Source of the DNA: Oricola nitratireducens
GTDB lineage: Bacteria; Pseudomonadota; Alphaproteobacteria; Rhizobiales; Rhizobiaceae
DNA length: 64,000 nucleotides
Assembly (NCBI RefSeq): GCF_014904745.1
Contig: NZ_JACZCS010000001.1
Coordinates: forward strand, 248,001 to 312,000
Direction: 5' to 3'
Shown here in pieces: positions 30,550-39,955 of the stretch. The notes beneath the pieces are model-generated. The model ran no database searches. It saw only the letters and a list, made by a program, of their open reading frames with translations, and was not told where the DNA came from. Both the position numbers and the translations under genes were made by a program. The stretch's first letter is position 1, and the number at the start of each line of letters is the position of its first letter.

Positions 30550-31466
30550 TTCTTCACCACGACGCATGAGCCGCCGGCGCGGCGGAGATTGTCGCAGATC
30601 TTCGTTGCCCCGCTGCGGTCGGGCGCGCCGATCTGCACGACATAGAGTTGCTTGCGGCCGATCGGGCTGCGGGCACGGAAGACGGCCGGGTCCTTGTCGC
30701 CGAGGATTTTCGCGTGGCGCGCGCGGACGCGTTTCCACTGCCTGAGCGCCACCGCCTGCTTGAAATGGCCGGCGATCTGGGCACCCCAGGCCGGTTTCGG
30801 CGTGCCGGCAAAGGGTGCGGCGGCCGTCCGCATGACCGGCAGGGCGCGGCAGGCTTCCTCGAAGGGCTTCTTCTCGTCGAGCGGCTTTTGTTCCTCATCG
30901 GTTGCCAGGTCGCGGAATTCGTCCGCCGGCCTGCCGAGGATCGACAGGACATAATCCTCGGTCTGGGCGGGCAGGAAGCCGCCCCCTGCGAGCCAGCCGG
31001 AAACGCGTTCCTCGCCGGCATTGTAGGCGGCGGCGGCAAGGCCGAGATTGCCGAAGTCGCGGCGCAGGTCGGCAAGGTATTTTGCCGACGCCGGGATGGC
31101 CTGTTCCGGATCGAAGGCATCGCGCAGGCCGCGCATGAAGGCGGTTCCGGGCATGAACTGGGCGACACCCTGCGCGCCGGTGGGCGAGACGGCATTGGTG
31201 TCGAAACGGCTTTCCTTCCAGATCAATCGGGCAAAGAAGGGGCGCGGAAGCCCGTGTTCGTCGGCGGAAGCGGCGATCAGATTGCAGATATCGGCGACAT
31301 CAGGTTGTTTCGGCTCGGCGGCGCCGGGCCCGACGCGCTCGAAGGTGGTATCGGGCTTCGCGTCCAGCGGAAGCGGAAGGACCACGCGCACATTCCCGTC
31401 CTGCGCGACCGCGGCGGATGCGAAGGCAAGGAGCAGGAGGATCGCGGCGGTCAATCGGACAGTCAT
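30546..31466 (-). CDS. Exported lytic transglycosylase (SLT family 1) with SPOR-like C-terminus
   Basis: A 306-residue protein with a signal peptide (cleavage likely after A-V-A near 21). The SLT domain spans about 60-165, with catalytic Glu85 in W-K-E-S-R-F, G-A-Q-G-V-A-Q-F-M-P-G-T and A-A-Y-N-A-G. After about residue 235 the sequence resembles a SPOR-type peptidoglycan-binding repeat (L-Y-V-V-Q-I-G-A-P then C-D-N-L-R-R-A-G-G). It acts on periplasmic murein. Its TAG stop lies in the right arm of the inverted-repeat element. ispG lies 28 bp upstream on the same strand, so they may be cotranscribed. Confidence 0.9.
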   Translation of the reverse strand: MTVRLTAAILLLLAFASAAVAQDGNVRVVLPLPLDAKPDTTFERVGPGAAEPKQPDVADICNLIAASADEHGLPRPFFARLIWKESRFDTNAVSPTGAQGVAQFMPGTAFMRGLRDAFDPEQAIPASAKYLADLRRDFGNLGLAAAAYNAGEERVSGWLAGGGFLPAQTEDYVLSILGRPADEFRDLATDEEQKPLDEKKPFEEACRALPVMRTAAAPFAGTPKPAWGAQIAGHFKQAVALRQWKRVRARHAKILGDKDPAVFRARSPIGRKQLYVVQIGAPDRSGATKICDNLRRAGGSCVVVKN

Positions 31467-31494
31467 GACACCCTTTCTCCGGCTCCCTTGACCG

Positions 31495-32748
31495 TCAGCT
31501 CGCCTTCAAGCTCTTTTCCTGGCCGAAGCGCTGCTCGATATAGTCGGCGAGCATGGCCTGGAAATCGGCGGCGATGTTGGGCCCGCGCAGGGTCGCGGCC
31601 TTCTTGCCGTCGATGAAGATCGGCGCGGCGGGGGTTTCGCCGGTGCCGGGCAGCGAGATGCCGATATCGGCGTGCTTGGATTCGCCGGGTCCGTTGACGA
31701 TGCAACCCATCACCGCGACCTTGAGGTTTTCGACGCCGGGATATTTGTCGCGCCAGACCGGCATCTGGCGGCGCAGATCGTCCTCGATGGTGCGGGCGAG
31801 TTCCTGGAAGACCGTCGACGTGGTGCGGCCGCAGCCGGGGCAGGCCGCGACGACGGGCAGGAACTGGCGAAAGCCCATGGTCTGCAGCAGCTCCTGTGCG
31901 ACCTGGACTTCGCGGGTTCGGTCGCCGCCGGGTTCCGGCGTCAGCGAGATGCGGATCGTGTCGCCGATGCCCTGTTGCAGCAGGATGCCCATGGCGGCCG
32001 ACGAGGCGACGATGCCCTTGGAGCCCATGCCGGCCTCTGTCAGGCCGAGGTGAAGGGCATGGTCGGAGCGCCGCGCCATCTCGGTATAGACGGCAATCAG
32101 GTCCTGGACCTGGCTGACCTTGGCCGACAGGATGATCTTCGAGCGCGGCAGGCCGATATCCTCGGCAAGGTCAGCGGACAGCAGCGCCGACTGGACGATC
32201 GCCTCTCGGGTGACCTCGCGGGCGGTCAGCGGCGCGCCGTTTTCGTGATTCTCGTCCATCAGCCGGGTCAGCAGCTCCTGGTCGAGCGAGCCCCAGTTGA
32301 CGCCGATGCGCACCGGCTTGTCGTGGCGGATCGCCATTTCGACGATTTCGGTGAACTGGCGGTCGCGCTTTTCGCGGAAACCGACATTGCCCGGATTGAT
32401 GCGGTATTTTTCCAGCGCCTCGGCGCAGGCCGGATGATCGGCCAGAAGCTTGTGGCCGATATAATGAAAGTCCCCGACCAGCGGCACGAAGACGCCGAGC
32501 CGTTCGAGGCGCTCGCGGATCTTCGGTACGGCGGCGGCGCTTTCGTCACGGTCGACGGTAATGCGGACGATCTCGGAGCCGGCGCGGTGCAGCGCCGCGA
32601 CCTGGGCGACGGTCGCGTCGATATCGGCCGTGTCGGTGTTGGTCATGGACTGGACAACGACCGGCGCGTCGCCGCCGACCATGACGCCGCCGACATCGAC
32701 GCCGACGGTGCGGTGGCGTTCAAGGGGTTCGCTCAGATAATCGCTCAT
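31495..32748 (-). CDS. ispG: 4-hydroxy-3-methylbut-2-en-1-yl diphosphate synthase (GcpE)
   Basis: IspG is the iron-sulfur enzyme converting MEcPP to HMBPP in the non-mevalonate isoprenoid pathway, which feeds the nearby ispA. The 417-residue protein has the TIM-barrel N-terminus ([11 protein letters not shown] near 34) and the [4Fe-4S] cysteines in A-C-P-G-C-G-R-T and [11 protein letters not shown] chose the ATG at 32748 because an AGGG element lies upstream. An ATG 11 codons earlier is possible. Confidence 0.95.
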   Translation of the reverse strand: MSDYLSEPLERHRTVGVDVGGVMVGGDAPVVVQSMTNTDTADIDATVAQVAALHRAGSEIVRITVDRDESAAAVPKIRERLERLGVFVPLVGDFHYIGHKLLADHPACAEALEKYRINPGNVGFREKRDRQFTEIVEMAIRHDKPVRIGVNWGSLDQELLTRLMDENHENGAPLTAREVTREAIVQSALLSADLAEDIGLPRSKIILSAKVSQVQDLIAVYTEMARRSDHALHLGLTEAGMGSKGIVASSAAMGILLQQGIGDTIRISLTPEPGGDRTREVQVAQELLQTMGFRQFLPVVAACPGCGRTTSTVFQELARTIEDDLRRQMPVWRDKYPGVENLKVAVMGCIVNGPGESKHADIGISLPGTGETPAAPIFIDGKKAATLRGPNIAADFQAMLADYIEQRFGQEKSLKAS

Positions 32749-32821
32749 CGGTGCCCTGTCCGTGCCATTCGCGGCTTCCATATCGTTTCGCCGGGTCATG
32801 CGCAATCGCGGCCCGGCAGGC

Positions 32822-33175
32822 TCAAAGAAAGGCGGCTTCCCAATCGGCCTGCTTGAATCCGGTCAGAACCGTCTTGCCGTCCGTGCCGACGGGCCGCTTG
32901 ATGAGGCGCGGATCGGCGGCCATGGCGTCGATCTTCGCCTGATCGCTCGCGGAAATCGCCGCCTGCTCTTCCGGCGCCATCGTCTTCCAGGTTTGTGACC
33001 GGTCGTTGAAGACGGCGTCGATGCCGGCGGCGGCGACCCATCGCCCGATTTCCTGCTTCAGATCGGGAAGCTTGGAAAAATGGTCATATTGCGGCGCCAG
33101 ACCGGTGGTTTCCGCCCATTCGCGGGCCTTCTTTACCGTGGTGCAGCCAGGATATCCGTAAATTCTGATCGTCAT
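32822..33175 (-). CDS. ArsC/Spx/YffB family thioredoxin-fold protein
   Basis: A 117-residue protein opening with [17 protein letters not shown]. The single Cys11 followed by K-K-A is the hallmark of the ArsC-like reductase fold, as in YffB, and R-P occurs in L-I-K-R-P-V near 92. Only one active-site Cys of the usual arsenate reductase set is present, so arsenate reduction is unlikely. YffB-type proteins are thought to be glutathione-dependent reductases. It lies 73 bp upstream of ispG and divergent from the dehydrogenase gene. Confidence 0.88.
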   Translation of the reverse strand: MTIRIYGYPGCTTVKKAREWAETTGLAPQYDHFSKLPDLKQEIGRWVAAAGIDAVFNDRSQTWKTMAPEEQAAISASDQAKIDAMAADPRLIKRPVGTDGKTVLTGFKQADWEAAFL

Positions 33176-33274
33176 CGTTGCATCCCCCTTTTGAAGACTG
33201 ACAGGCGTCCTAGTTCCGATTATGTTGCGCCGCAACAATACTGCAGGATGTAGGCATCGAAGGGAAATGATCCA

Positions 33275-34057
33275 ATGAAGAAAATCAGGACTGCCGTGGT
33301 GACGGGATCGAATTCGGGGATCGGGCTCGGCATTGCACATGCGCTGGCCGCCGAAGGGCACAACGTTGTGATCAACTCCTATAGCGACCGCGACGAGGAT
33401 CACGCGCTGGCCGGGGAAATCTCGGCGAAACACGGCAACCGGACGATCTACATCCCGGCGGACATGTCGAAGGGAGACGAGGCGCGCGCGCTGGTCACCA
33501 GGGCGGCGGAGGAATTCGGCCGGGTCGACATTCTCGTCAACAATGCCGGTATCCAGCATGTCGCGGCGATCGAGGAATTCCCGGTCGATGCCTGGGACCG
33601 GATCATCGCCATCAACATGAACTCGGTGTTTCACACCACTGCGGCGGCGCTGCCGGTGATGCGCGAACACAAATGGGGCCGCATCGTCAATATTTCCTCG
33701 GCGCACGGGCTGACGGCCTCGCCGTTCAAGTCGGCCTATGTCTCGGCCAAGCACGGCGTCGTCGGCATGACCAAGGTCGTGGCGCTGGAGACCGCCGAAG
33801 CTCCGATCACCTGCAACGCGATCTGTCCGGGCTATGTGCTGACGCCGCTGGTCGAGGCGCAAATCCCCGACACGATGGAGAAATACGGGATGGATCGCGA
33901 CACGGTGATCCGCGAGGTGATGCTGGAACGCCAGCCGTCGAAGCAGTTCGCGACGGTCGAGCAGATCGGCGGCACGGTCGTGTTCCTGTGTTCGGATCGC
34001 GCCGAGCAGATCACCGGAACGACGATTTCCGTCGATGGCGGCTGGACCGCGCTTTGA
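33275..34057 (+). CDS. bdhA: 3-hydroxybutyrate dehydrogenase (short-chain dehydrogenase)
   Basis: The 260-residue SDR enzyme has the NAD motif T-G-S-N-S-G-I-G (about residues 10-17), N-N-A-G near 86, catalytic Ser142, Tyr155 and Lys159 (I-S-S-A-H-G and Y-V-S-A-K), and the C-terminal lid with P-S-K-Q-F. The pattern A-H-G-L-x-A-S-P-F-K-S-A-Y matches D-3-hydroxybutyrate dehydrogenases that oxidise the monomer released from polyhydroxybutyrate. The next gene, a patatin-like hydrolase 23 bp away, supports a storage-polymer role by context. Confidence 0.9.
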   Translation: MKKIRTAVVTGSNSGIGLGIAHALAAEGHNVVINSYSDRDEDHALAGEISAKHGNRTIYIPADMSKGDEARALVTRAAEEFGRVDILVNNAGIQHVAAIEEFPVDAWDRIIAINMNSVFHTTAAALPVMREHKWGRIVNISSAHGLTASPFKSAYVSAKHGVVGMTKVVALETAEAPITCNAICPGYVLTPLVEAQIPDTMEKYGMDRDTVIREVMLERQPSKQFATVEQIGGTVVFLCSDRAEQITGTTISVDGGWTAL

Positions 34058-34080
34058 TTTCCAACGGACGTGGCAAACGC

Positions 34081-35178
34081 ATGAAAACCATCAATCTCGC
34101 TCTGCAGGGCGGCGGGTCCCATGGCGCTTTTTCCTGGGGCGTGCTCGACGCGCTTCTGGAAGACGGGCGGCTGGAATTCGAGGCGATATCGGGCACCAGC
34201 GCCGGTGCGATGAATGCGGTGGCGCTTGCCGACGGCTGGGCGAAGGGCGGCCGCGACGGCGCGCGCGAATCCCTGCATGAGTTCTGGCAGGCGGTCAGCC
34301 GCAAAGGCCGCTTTTCGCCGGTGCAGCGCACTCCCCTCGACGTGATCTGGGGAAACTGGAGCCTCGACCATTCGCCGACCTACCGGTTCTTCGATCTCAT
34401 GTCGCGGGTCTTTTCGCCGTACGACACCAATCCGCTCGGGCTCAATCCGCTGCGCGACGTGATCGAAGAGCAGATCGATTTCGAGCGGGTGAAGCGTTGT
34501 GGCGCGATCAAGACCTTCGTGTCGGCAACTAATGTGTGGACGGGCAAGGTGCGCGTGTTCGGCCAGGAAGAACTGACACCCGACGTGGTGATGGCCTCGG
34601 CCTGCCTGCCGACGGTTTTCCAGGCTGTCGAGATCGACGGGGTTCCTTACTGGGACGGCGGGTTCGGCGGCAACCCGGCGCTGTTTCCGTTTTTCTACGA
34701 GACGGAGACGCAGGATTGCCTGCTGGTGCAGATCAACCCGATCGAGACGGACAAGACACCACGCTCGGCGATCGAGATCCAGGACCGGATGAACGAGATC
34801 ACGTTCAATTCAGCCCTGCTCCGTGAATTCCGGGCAATCGAGTTCGTGCGGCGGCTGATCGCCGACAGACGGCTGGACGGCACCAGCTACAGGGCGATCC
34901 GGATGCACCGGGTCGCGGCCGATGCGATCGTGGAAGAATTGTCCGCATCGTCGAAGGTCAATGCGGAATGGACGTTTCTGGAGTATCTGAAGGAGATGGG
35001 CAGGGCCGCGGCGGCCGATTTCCTTGAACAGAATTTCGACGCCGTCGGAGAACGCTCGACACTCGACCTGACGGAGGAAATCAGTGCGCATGTGCTGCCG
35101 CATACGTTGAAAAAGCCGGCCGGAAAACGCATGCGCGAAGCGATGAAACGCATGCGGCCGGGCCGGCCGGCGGCCTAG
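34081..35178 (+). CDS. Patatin-like phospholipase/hydrolase
   Basis: A 365-residue protein with the patatin fold: oxyanion loop L-Q-G-G-G-S-H-G near residue 8, nucleophile Ser40 in G-T-S-A-G and the second dyad residue Asp192 in W-D-G-G. Substrate is unknown. Patatin homologues paired with 3-hydroxybutyrate dehydrogenase occur widely in rhizobia, so a lipid or polyhydroxybutyrate substrate is a fair guess. ATG at 34081 places the oxyanion loop at the expected distance. The gene overlaps the convergent tetR by 4 bases. Confidence 0.9.
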   Translation: MKTINLALQGGGSHGAFSWGVLDALLEDGRLEFEAISGTSAGAMNAVALADGWAKGGRDGARESLHEFWQAVSRKGRFSPVQRTPLDVIWGNWSLDHSPTYRFFDLMSRVFSPYDTNPLGLNPLRDVIEEQIDFERVKRCGAIKTFVSATNVWTGKVRVFGQEELTPDVVMASACLPTVFQAVEIDGVPYWDGGFGGNPALFPFFYETETQDCLLVQINPIETDKTPRSAIEIQDRMNEITFNSALLREFRAIEFVRRLIADRRLDGTSYRAIRMHRVAADAIVEELSASSKVNAEWTFLEYLKEMGRAAAADFLEQNFDAVGERSTLDLTEEISAHVLPHTLKKPAGKRMREAMKRMRPGRPAA

Positions 35179-35777
35179 GAGGATGACTTTGCGGCAGTCA
35201 GCGCGCCGGCGACGAAGGACACCATCCTGCGCACGTCGTCCTCGATCGGATCGCCGCGCAGATATTTGCCCTTCATGCCTTCCATCGCCTGCATGACAAC
35301 GGTCGCGACGGCCTTGGCATCGGTGCCGAGCGGTCCGAGCGCGATTTCGCCGGCCGCTTCTGCCGCGGAAATGCCGCTGGCGATGGCGCCGACCATCTGT
35401 TCGCACCATTTTTCCTCGATGTCGCTGGCGACCTCCTCGTTGACGCCCATCAGTTCGGCGCCGTGCGGCGTCGCGTCGATCTTGCGGTGCAGCGACAGGA
35501 TGCTGCTGTCGAGCGAGTCGTAAAGCCGCTCGGCAAAGGGCTTGTCGCTTTCGAAAGCCGTTCTCGACTGATGGCCGAGCATATCGAGCAGGCTCAGGCT
35601 GGCGGCCCGGAAGATTTCCGTTTTGTTACGGAAAACCTGATAGAGCGCGGGACGCGACATGCCAGCCGCGCGCGCAATGTCGTCCATCGATGTCTTCTTG
35701 AAACCATAATTGATGAAGACCTCGATGGCCGCGGACACGATCAGGCCGCGTTTGTCAGGGGGTGTCTGGAGCATCAT
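35175..35777 (-). CDS. TetR family transcriptional regulator
   Basis: A 200-residue regulator with an N-terminal TetR HTH (about residues 12-55: F-K-K-T-S-M-D-D-I-A-R-A-A-G-M-S-R-P-A-L-Y-Q-V-F) and a divergent ligand domain. It lies back to back with the molybdenum hydroxylase genes, with a palindromic element in the 108 bp between, so it likely represses itself and the iorA/iorB-type genes. The inducer is unknown. M at 35777 or 35774 are both possible starts. Confidence 0.92.
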   Translation of the reverse strand: MMLQTPPDKRGLIVSAAIEVFINYGFKKTSMDDIARAAGMSRPALYQVFRNKTEIFRAASLSLLDMLGHQSRTAFESDKPFAERLYDSLDSSILSLHRKIDATPHGAELMGVNEEVASDIEEKWCEQMVGAIASGISAAEAAGEIALGPLGTDAKAVATVVMQAMEGMKGKYLRGDPIEDDVRRMVSFVAGALTAAKSSS

Positions 35778-35780
35778 GGG

Positions 35781-35813
35781 TTGACGTTATGACATTTTTC
35801 GTTATTTTGTCAA
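35781..35813. promoter_or_regulatory. Candidate TetR operator between tetR and the molybdenum hydroxylase genes
   Basis: A 33 bp AT-rich segment bounded by TTGAC and GTCAA, with an internal direct repeat CGTTAT at 35785 and 35800. It starts 4 bp upstream of the tetR start, the right place to block both promoters. Confidence 0.55.
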
Positions 35814-35885
35814 TTCGTCAGGATGCGATCTCCGTAGGGGTGCGGATGCGCGATCCTCAAAAGCAATCCGATAACGGAACCGGCC

Positions 35886-36359
35886 ATGCAGCTCACGATT
35901 AATGGTGAATCGCGCGACCTTGACGTCGATCCTGAAATGCCACTGCTGTGGGCATTGCGCGACATCGCGGGGATCAAGGGTCCGAAATATGGTTGCGGCG
36001 TCGCGGCTTGCGGCGCCTGCACGGTGATCATCGACGGTATCGCGACGCGGTCCTGCGTGACCGCCGTCGGCGACGTGACCGGCGACGTGCGCACGATCGA
36101 CGGCCTCGCACAGGGCGAAAAGCTGCATCCCGTCCAGCAGGCCTGGGTCGAGGAACAGGTTCCGCAATGCGGTTACTGCCAGGCCGGTCAGATCATGAAC
36201 GCCGTCGCCCTGCTCGAAGAAACGCCCAATCCGACCGACGCCGAGATTGATGATGCGATGCAGGGCAATCTGTGCCGCTGCGGCACCTATCCGCGCATTC
36301 GCGCCGCGATCAAGCGCGCCGCCGCGCAGATGCCGGCGCAAACGGCGAGCGAGGGCTGA
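35886..36359 (+). CDS. (2Fe-2S)-binding subunit of a molybdenum hydroxylase (IorA type)
   Basis: A 157-residue electron-transfer subunit. The plant-type [2Fe-2S] cluster is held by cysteines in [12 protein letters not shown] (about residues 38-49) and a Cys near 60. The second cluster is held by Q-C-G-Y-C-Q-A-G near 98 and C-R-C-G-T-Y near 132. It resembles the alpha subunit of isoquinoline 1-oxidoreductase and related aldehyde oxidoreductases. It precedes the catalytic subunit by 4 bp. Confidence 0.93.
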   Translation: MQLTINGESRDLDVDPEMPLLWALRDIAGIKGPKYGCGVAACGACTVIIDGIATRSCVTAVGDVTGDVRTIDGLAQGEKLHPVQQAWVEEQVPQCGYCQAGQIMNAVALLEETPNPTDAEIDDAMQGNLCRCGTYPRIRAAIKRAAAQMPAQTASEG

Positions 36360-36363
36360 TCCG

Positions 36364-38628
36364 ATGGGCAAGATCCTGCGCCGCACCTTCCTGATCGGCA
36401 CTGGCCTCGTCGCCGGCGGCCTGGCCGTCGGTTACTACGCCGCGAGCCGGCCGTGGCCCAATCCGCTCGAAGACGATCTCGCCGAGGGCGAGGCGACGCT
36501 CAATCCCTATGTGATCGTCGGCGCCGACGGCGCGATCACGATCATCGCTCCGCGCGCCGAAATGGGCCAGGGCGTCGCGACGACGCTCGCGGCGCTGGTC
36601 GCCGAGGAACTGGGCGTGCCGCTCGACGCGGTGACGATCGAACACGGACCGGCCTCGGGCGCCTACTACAATTCCGCGGTGCTGGAAGAATCCGGGCCGT
36701 TTCCGGTCTTTGCCGAGTCGTTCGCCGCCGAGGCAACGCGCAGCGTGTCTGGCAAGCTTGGGGAAGTGCTCGGTCTGCAGATCACCGGCGGATCGTCCTC
36801 GGTGCGTGACGGGTTCGACAAGATGCGCCATGCCGGTGCGATGGCGCGCCATCTTTTGCTTGCGGCGGCGTCCGAACACCTTGGCGCCACGCCGGCGAAA
36901 CTAACTATCGAAGGCCGCGATATCGTCTCGCCGGACGGCGCGCGCGTTTCGATCGGAAAGATCGCATCAGCGGCCGCCGTGCTGACGCCGCCGGCCGAAA
37001 TCGCGCTCAAGGATCCGAAGGACTGGATGATCCTCGGCAGGTCGCAGAAGCGCGTCGACCTGCATGCCAAGGTGACCGGCGCGCCGATCTTCGGCATCGA
37101 CGTCGATCTGCCCGGCATGGTGTACGGCACCGTCCGCATGAACCCGCGACTCGGCGCCGGCATTCGCTCTGCCGACACGTCCGCGGCCGAAGCGATGCCC
37201 GGCGTCATCAAGGTCGTCCGGCTCGATACCCAGACCGGAACCGGTTTCGGCGTGATCGCGAAAAACACCTGGGCGGCGTTCAAGGCGGCGGAGGCGATCG
37301 AGGTCGTATGGGAGGAAGCGCCCTACCCGGCCGATACCGAGTCGATCATGAACGTCTTCCGGGAAACCGCGGCCGGGAGCTGGAACGGTTCCTCGTATCG
37401 CGACGACGGTGATGTCGAGCTTGCCTTTGCCGATGCGCCTGCGGATTCGGTGATCACCGCGGACTACGAGGTGCCCTATCTGGCGCATGCCACGATGGAA
37501 CCGATGAATGCCACCGCGCAGTTCGGTAACGGAGAGCTTACGATCTGGGCGCCGAACCAGATGCCGACGATCCTGCAGACGGTCTGTGCCGGGATCGCGG
37601 GAATCAAGTCCGACCGCGTCACCGTCAACACGACTTACCTGGGCGGTGGTTTCGGGCGTCGCGGGGAAGTGGATTTCGCGATCTACGCGACGCTGCTCGC
37701 GATGCAGGCGGACGGCAAGCCGGTCAAAGTGACGTGGACGCGCGAAGAAGACATGACGCACGACACGTACCGTCCCGCGGCGGTCGGCCGGTTCCGCGCC
37801 CGGGTTGCCGACGGCGTTCCACAGGCGCTCGACATGCGCATCGCCACGCCTTCGATCATGAAGAGCATGGGGCGGCGGATATTCCCTTCGATGCCGATGG
37901 GCGGGCCGGAACGGCTATTGACCGAGGGCGCATTCGACCAGCCCTACACGATCGCCAATTACCGGGTGACCGGCATCGAGACGGCGATGGCGGTTCCGGT
38001 CGGTTCCTGGCGCTCGGTCGGCAATTCCTTCAACGCGTTCTTCCACGAATGCTTTCTCGACGAGATCGCGGCAAAAGCCGGTCAGGACCCGATCGCGCTT
38101 CGGCTGAAACTGATGGCGAACTATCCGCTTGCCGTGGCGGTGATGGAAAAACTCGCCGGGATTTCGCATTGGGACGAGGCCCTGCCGGACGGCAAGGCAA
38201 AGGGCGTCGCCTTTACGCTTTCCTTCGGATCGTGGGTGGGCGAAGTCGTGCAAATCGCGCAGGCGCCGGACGGCATACGGATCGAAAAGGTCTGGGCCGT
38301 GGCCGAAATTGGCCGCGCGCTCGATCCCGGCATCGTCACGGCGCAGATCGAATCCGGCATCGTTTTCGGCCTGTCCTCGGCGATCGGCCAGGCGATCACC
38401 TTCTCAGACGGCATGGTCTCGCAAGAGAATTTTTACGACTATGACGCCATGCGAATAAGCCAGTGCCCGCAATTCGAGGTGGCGATCCTGGAGAATTCGC
38501 AGAAACTCGGCGGGGTTGGCGAAATCGGCACGCCGCCCTCAATTCCCGCGCTGGCGAATGCCGTCCATGCGCTGACGGGACAACGGATAAGAAGCCTCCC
38601 CCTCAACAGGGAGGTGAATTTCGCGTAA
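36364..38628 (+). CDS. Molybdopterin-binding catalytic subunit, xanthine oxidase family (IorB type)
   Basis: A 754-residue catalytic subunit with an N-terminal twin-arginine signal-anchor (R-R-T-F-L-I-G at about residues 6-12, then a hydrophobic stretch), so the complex should be exported to the periplasm. Molybdopterin-binding elements include A-E-M-G-Q-G-V near 61, G-G-G-F-G-R-R-G-E-V near 427 and the C-terminal G-V-G-E-I-G-T-P-P motif holding the expected catalytic Glu (near 720). The substrate (N-heterocycle or aldehyde) cannot be decided. No cytochrome subunit or XdhC-like maturase follows in this window, so these must be encoded elsewhere or be absent. Confidence 0.92.
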   Translation: MGKILRRTFLIGTGLVAGGLAVGYYAASRPWPNPLEDDLAEGEATLNPYVIVGADGAITIIAPRAEMGQGVATTLAALVAEELGVPLDAVTIEHGPASGAYYNSAVLEESGPFPVFAESFAAEATRSVSGKLGEVLGLQITGGSSSVRDGFDKMRHAGAMARHLLLAAASEHLGATPAKLTIEGRDIVSPDGARVSIGKIASAAAVLTPPAEIALKDPKDWMILGRSQKRVDLHAKVTGAPIFGIDVDLPGMVYGTVRMNPRLGAGIRSADTSAAEAMPGVIKVVRLDTQTGTGFGVIAKNTWAAFKAAEAIEVVWEEAPYPADTESIMNVFRETAAGSWNGSSYRDDGDVELAFADAPADSVITADYEVPYLAHATMEPMNATAQFGNGELTIWAPNQMPTILQTVCAGIAGIKSDRVTVNTTYLGGGFGRRGEVDFAIYATLLAMQADGKPVKVTWTREEDMTHDTYRPAAVGRFRARVADGVPQALDMRIATPSIMKSMGRRIFPSMPMGGPERLLTEGAFDQPYTIANYRVTGIETAMAVPVGSWRSVGNSFNAFFHECFLDEIAAKAGQDPIALRLKLMANYPLAVAVMEKLAGISHWDEALPDGKAKGVAFTLSFGSWVGEVVQIAQAPDGIRIEKVWAVAEIGRALDPGIVTAQIESGIVFGLSSAIGQAITFSDGMVSQENFYDYDAMRISQCPQFEVAILENSQKLGGVGEIGTPPSIPALANAVHALTGQRIRSLPLNREVNFA

Positions 38629-38804
38629 TCGGATGTCAAACGGCTTTGTGTGCCGAAGCATGCACACCGGAAAAGACAATCGATTCTGCAAATTTTCGAA
38701 AACGACCAGTCAAACGGTCGAAACTATTGAACAAGGACTGGCCTGCGGCCATTTGACACCAAATGCGCCGCGCCCGCCTTTTCCGATGACCTGTAGAGAC
38801 GAAC
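38629..38804 (+). promoter_or_regulatory. Leader of the RND efflux genes with repeated GTCAAA motifs
   Basis: GTCAAACGG occurs twice (38635-38643 and 38709-38717) and the complement TTTGACA again at 38752-38758. Such repeats often mark a repressor or activator site for the efflux genes starting at 38805. The TetR operator upstream of iorA also uses GTCAA, which may be coincidence. Confidence 0.35.
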
Positions 38805-39953
38805 ATGAAAATCAATCGTTATCTGGCCATACTTGTTTTCCTGGGCTCGGCCGCCTGGATCGCGACCGGCGAATTTTCCTTCGTGGGAAGCGCGGCGGGG
38901 AACGAAGGCGAGCAAACCGCGGAGACCGGAGCGGCAGCGACGGAGAATTCCGCTGATGCCGCCGAGGCGCTGCAGACGGTCGGCGTGGCGGTGATTCCGC
39001 AAATCCAGCACGCCCGTTCGATCAAGATTTCCGGCGTCACCCAGGCCGACAAGTCGACCACGCTGACGGCGCGCGCCGGCGGGATCATCGGCGAGCTCGA
39101 CGTCAAGCAGGGCGATGTCGTCAAGCAGGGCGACGTGATCCTGCGGATCGCACCGGAAGGCCGCGACGCGGCGGTACGGACCGCGGCGCAGCTGCTCGAA
39201 CAGCGCAAGGCCGAGGCGAAGGCGACCAAGAGCCTTGTCGCAAAAGGAACCCTGCCGACGCTGCAGGGCGATGTCGCGGTGTCGGCACTGCGTTCCGCCG
39301 AGAGCCAGCTCGAAGCGGCGCAGGCGGAACTCGACCGGCTCGACGTGGTCGTGCCCTATGACGGGGTGATCGACGTTCTGAGTGTCGAGGAAGGCGCATC
39401 GGTGGACGGCGGGACGCCGGTCGCTAAACTGATCGCGCTCGATCCGATCATCGGTGTCGGCGAAGTCAATGAAAGCGATCTCGGCGTGGTGCGTGTCGGC
39501 GCCAGGGCGGATTTGCGTCTGGTCACCGGCGAAATCGTGAGCGGCACGATCCGCTATGTCAGCCGCGCCGCACAGGCCGCGACCCGCACCTATACGGTCG
39601 AGGTCGAGGTGCCCAATCCCGATCTGAAGATTCCGGCCGGCATGACGACGGAAGTCATCCTGCGCGGCGATCCGGTGCTGTCGACCCCGGTGCCGCGCTC
39701 GGTTGTGGCGCTGAACGATGCCGGCGAACTCGGCGTGCGGACGGTCAATGACAAGGATGAGGTCGAGTTCCATCCGATCGACATTGTCGACGATTCGACG
39801 GGCGCGCTGATTCTCGGCGGAATTCCCAAGGGCGCGCGGGTGATCGTCGCCGGGCAGAATTTCGTTGGCGACGGCGCGAAGGTGCATCCCGTCGAGGCCG
39901 ATGGCGAAACCATCAAGCGGCTGGTCGAGGAAGCGACCACGGGAGCCATGTGA
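38805..39953 (+). CDS. RND efflux periplasmic adaptor (membrane fusion protein)
   Basis: A 382-residue periplasmic adaptor with an N-terminal membrane anchor or signal (about residues 5-22) and a low-complexity acidic/Ala linker (30-55). Then come the lipoyl-like half (G-G-I-I-G-E-L-D-V-K-Q-G-D-V-V near 90), a short helical hairpin (about 120-170) and beta-barrel domains. It couples the pump in the inner membrane to an outer-membrane channel, which is not encoded here. The next gene follows within three bases. Confidence 0.93.
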   Translation: MKINRYLAILVFLGSAAWIATGEFSFVGSAAGNEGEQTAETGAAATENSADAAEALQTVGVAVIPQIQHARSIKISGVTQADKSTTLTARAGGIIGELDVKQGDVVKQGDVILRIAPEGRDAAVRTAAQLLEQRKAEAKATKSLVAKGTLPTLQGDVAVSALRSAESQLEAAQAELDRLDVVVPYDGVIDVLSVEEGASVDGGTPVAKLIALDPIIGVGEVNESDLGVVRVGARADLRLVTGEIVSGTIRYVSRAAQAATRTYTVEVEVPNPDLKIPAGMTTEVILRGDPVLSTPVPRSVVALNDAGELGVRTVNDKDEVEFHPIDIVDDSTGALILGGIPKGARVIVAGQNFVGDGAKVHPVEADGETIKRLVEEATTGAM

Positions 39954-39955
39954 CG

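Noticed and set aside
30364-30738. 124-residue minus-strand frame across the inverted-repeat element
   Set aside because: It crosses the inverted repeat and continues out of frame into the SLT gene. No domain or ribosome site.
32822-33175. Arsenate reductase ArsC
   Set aside because: Only the first Cys of the ArsC-type site is present and no ars genes are nearby. The general ArsC/Spx/YffB fold label is safer.
38595-38614. CCTCCC/GGGAGG hairpin near the end of the molybdenum hydroxylase gene
   Set aside because: It lies within the coding sequence and has no T-run, so it is not a convincing terminator.
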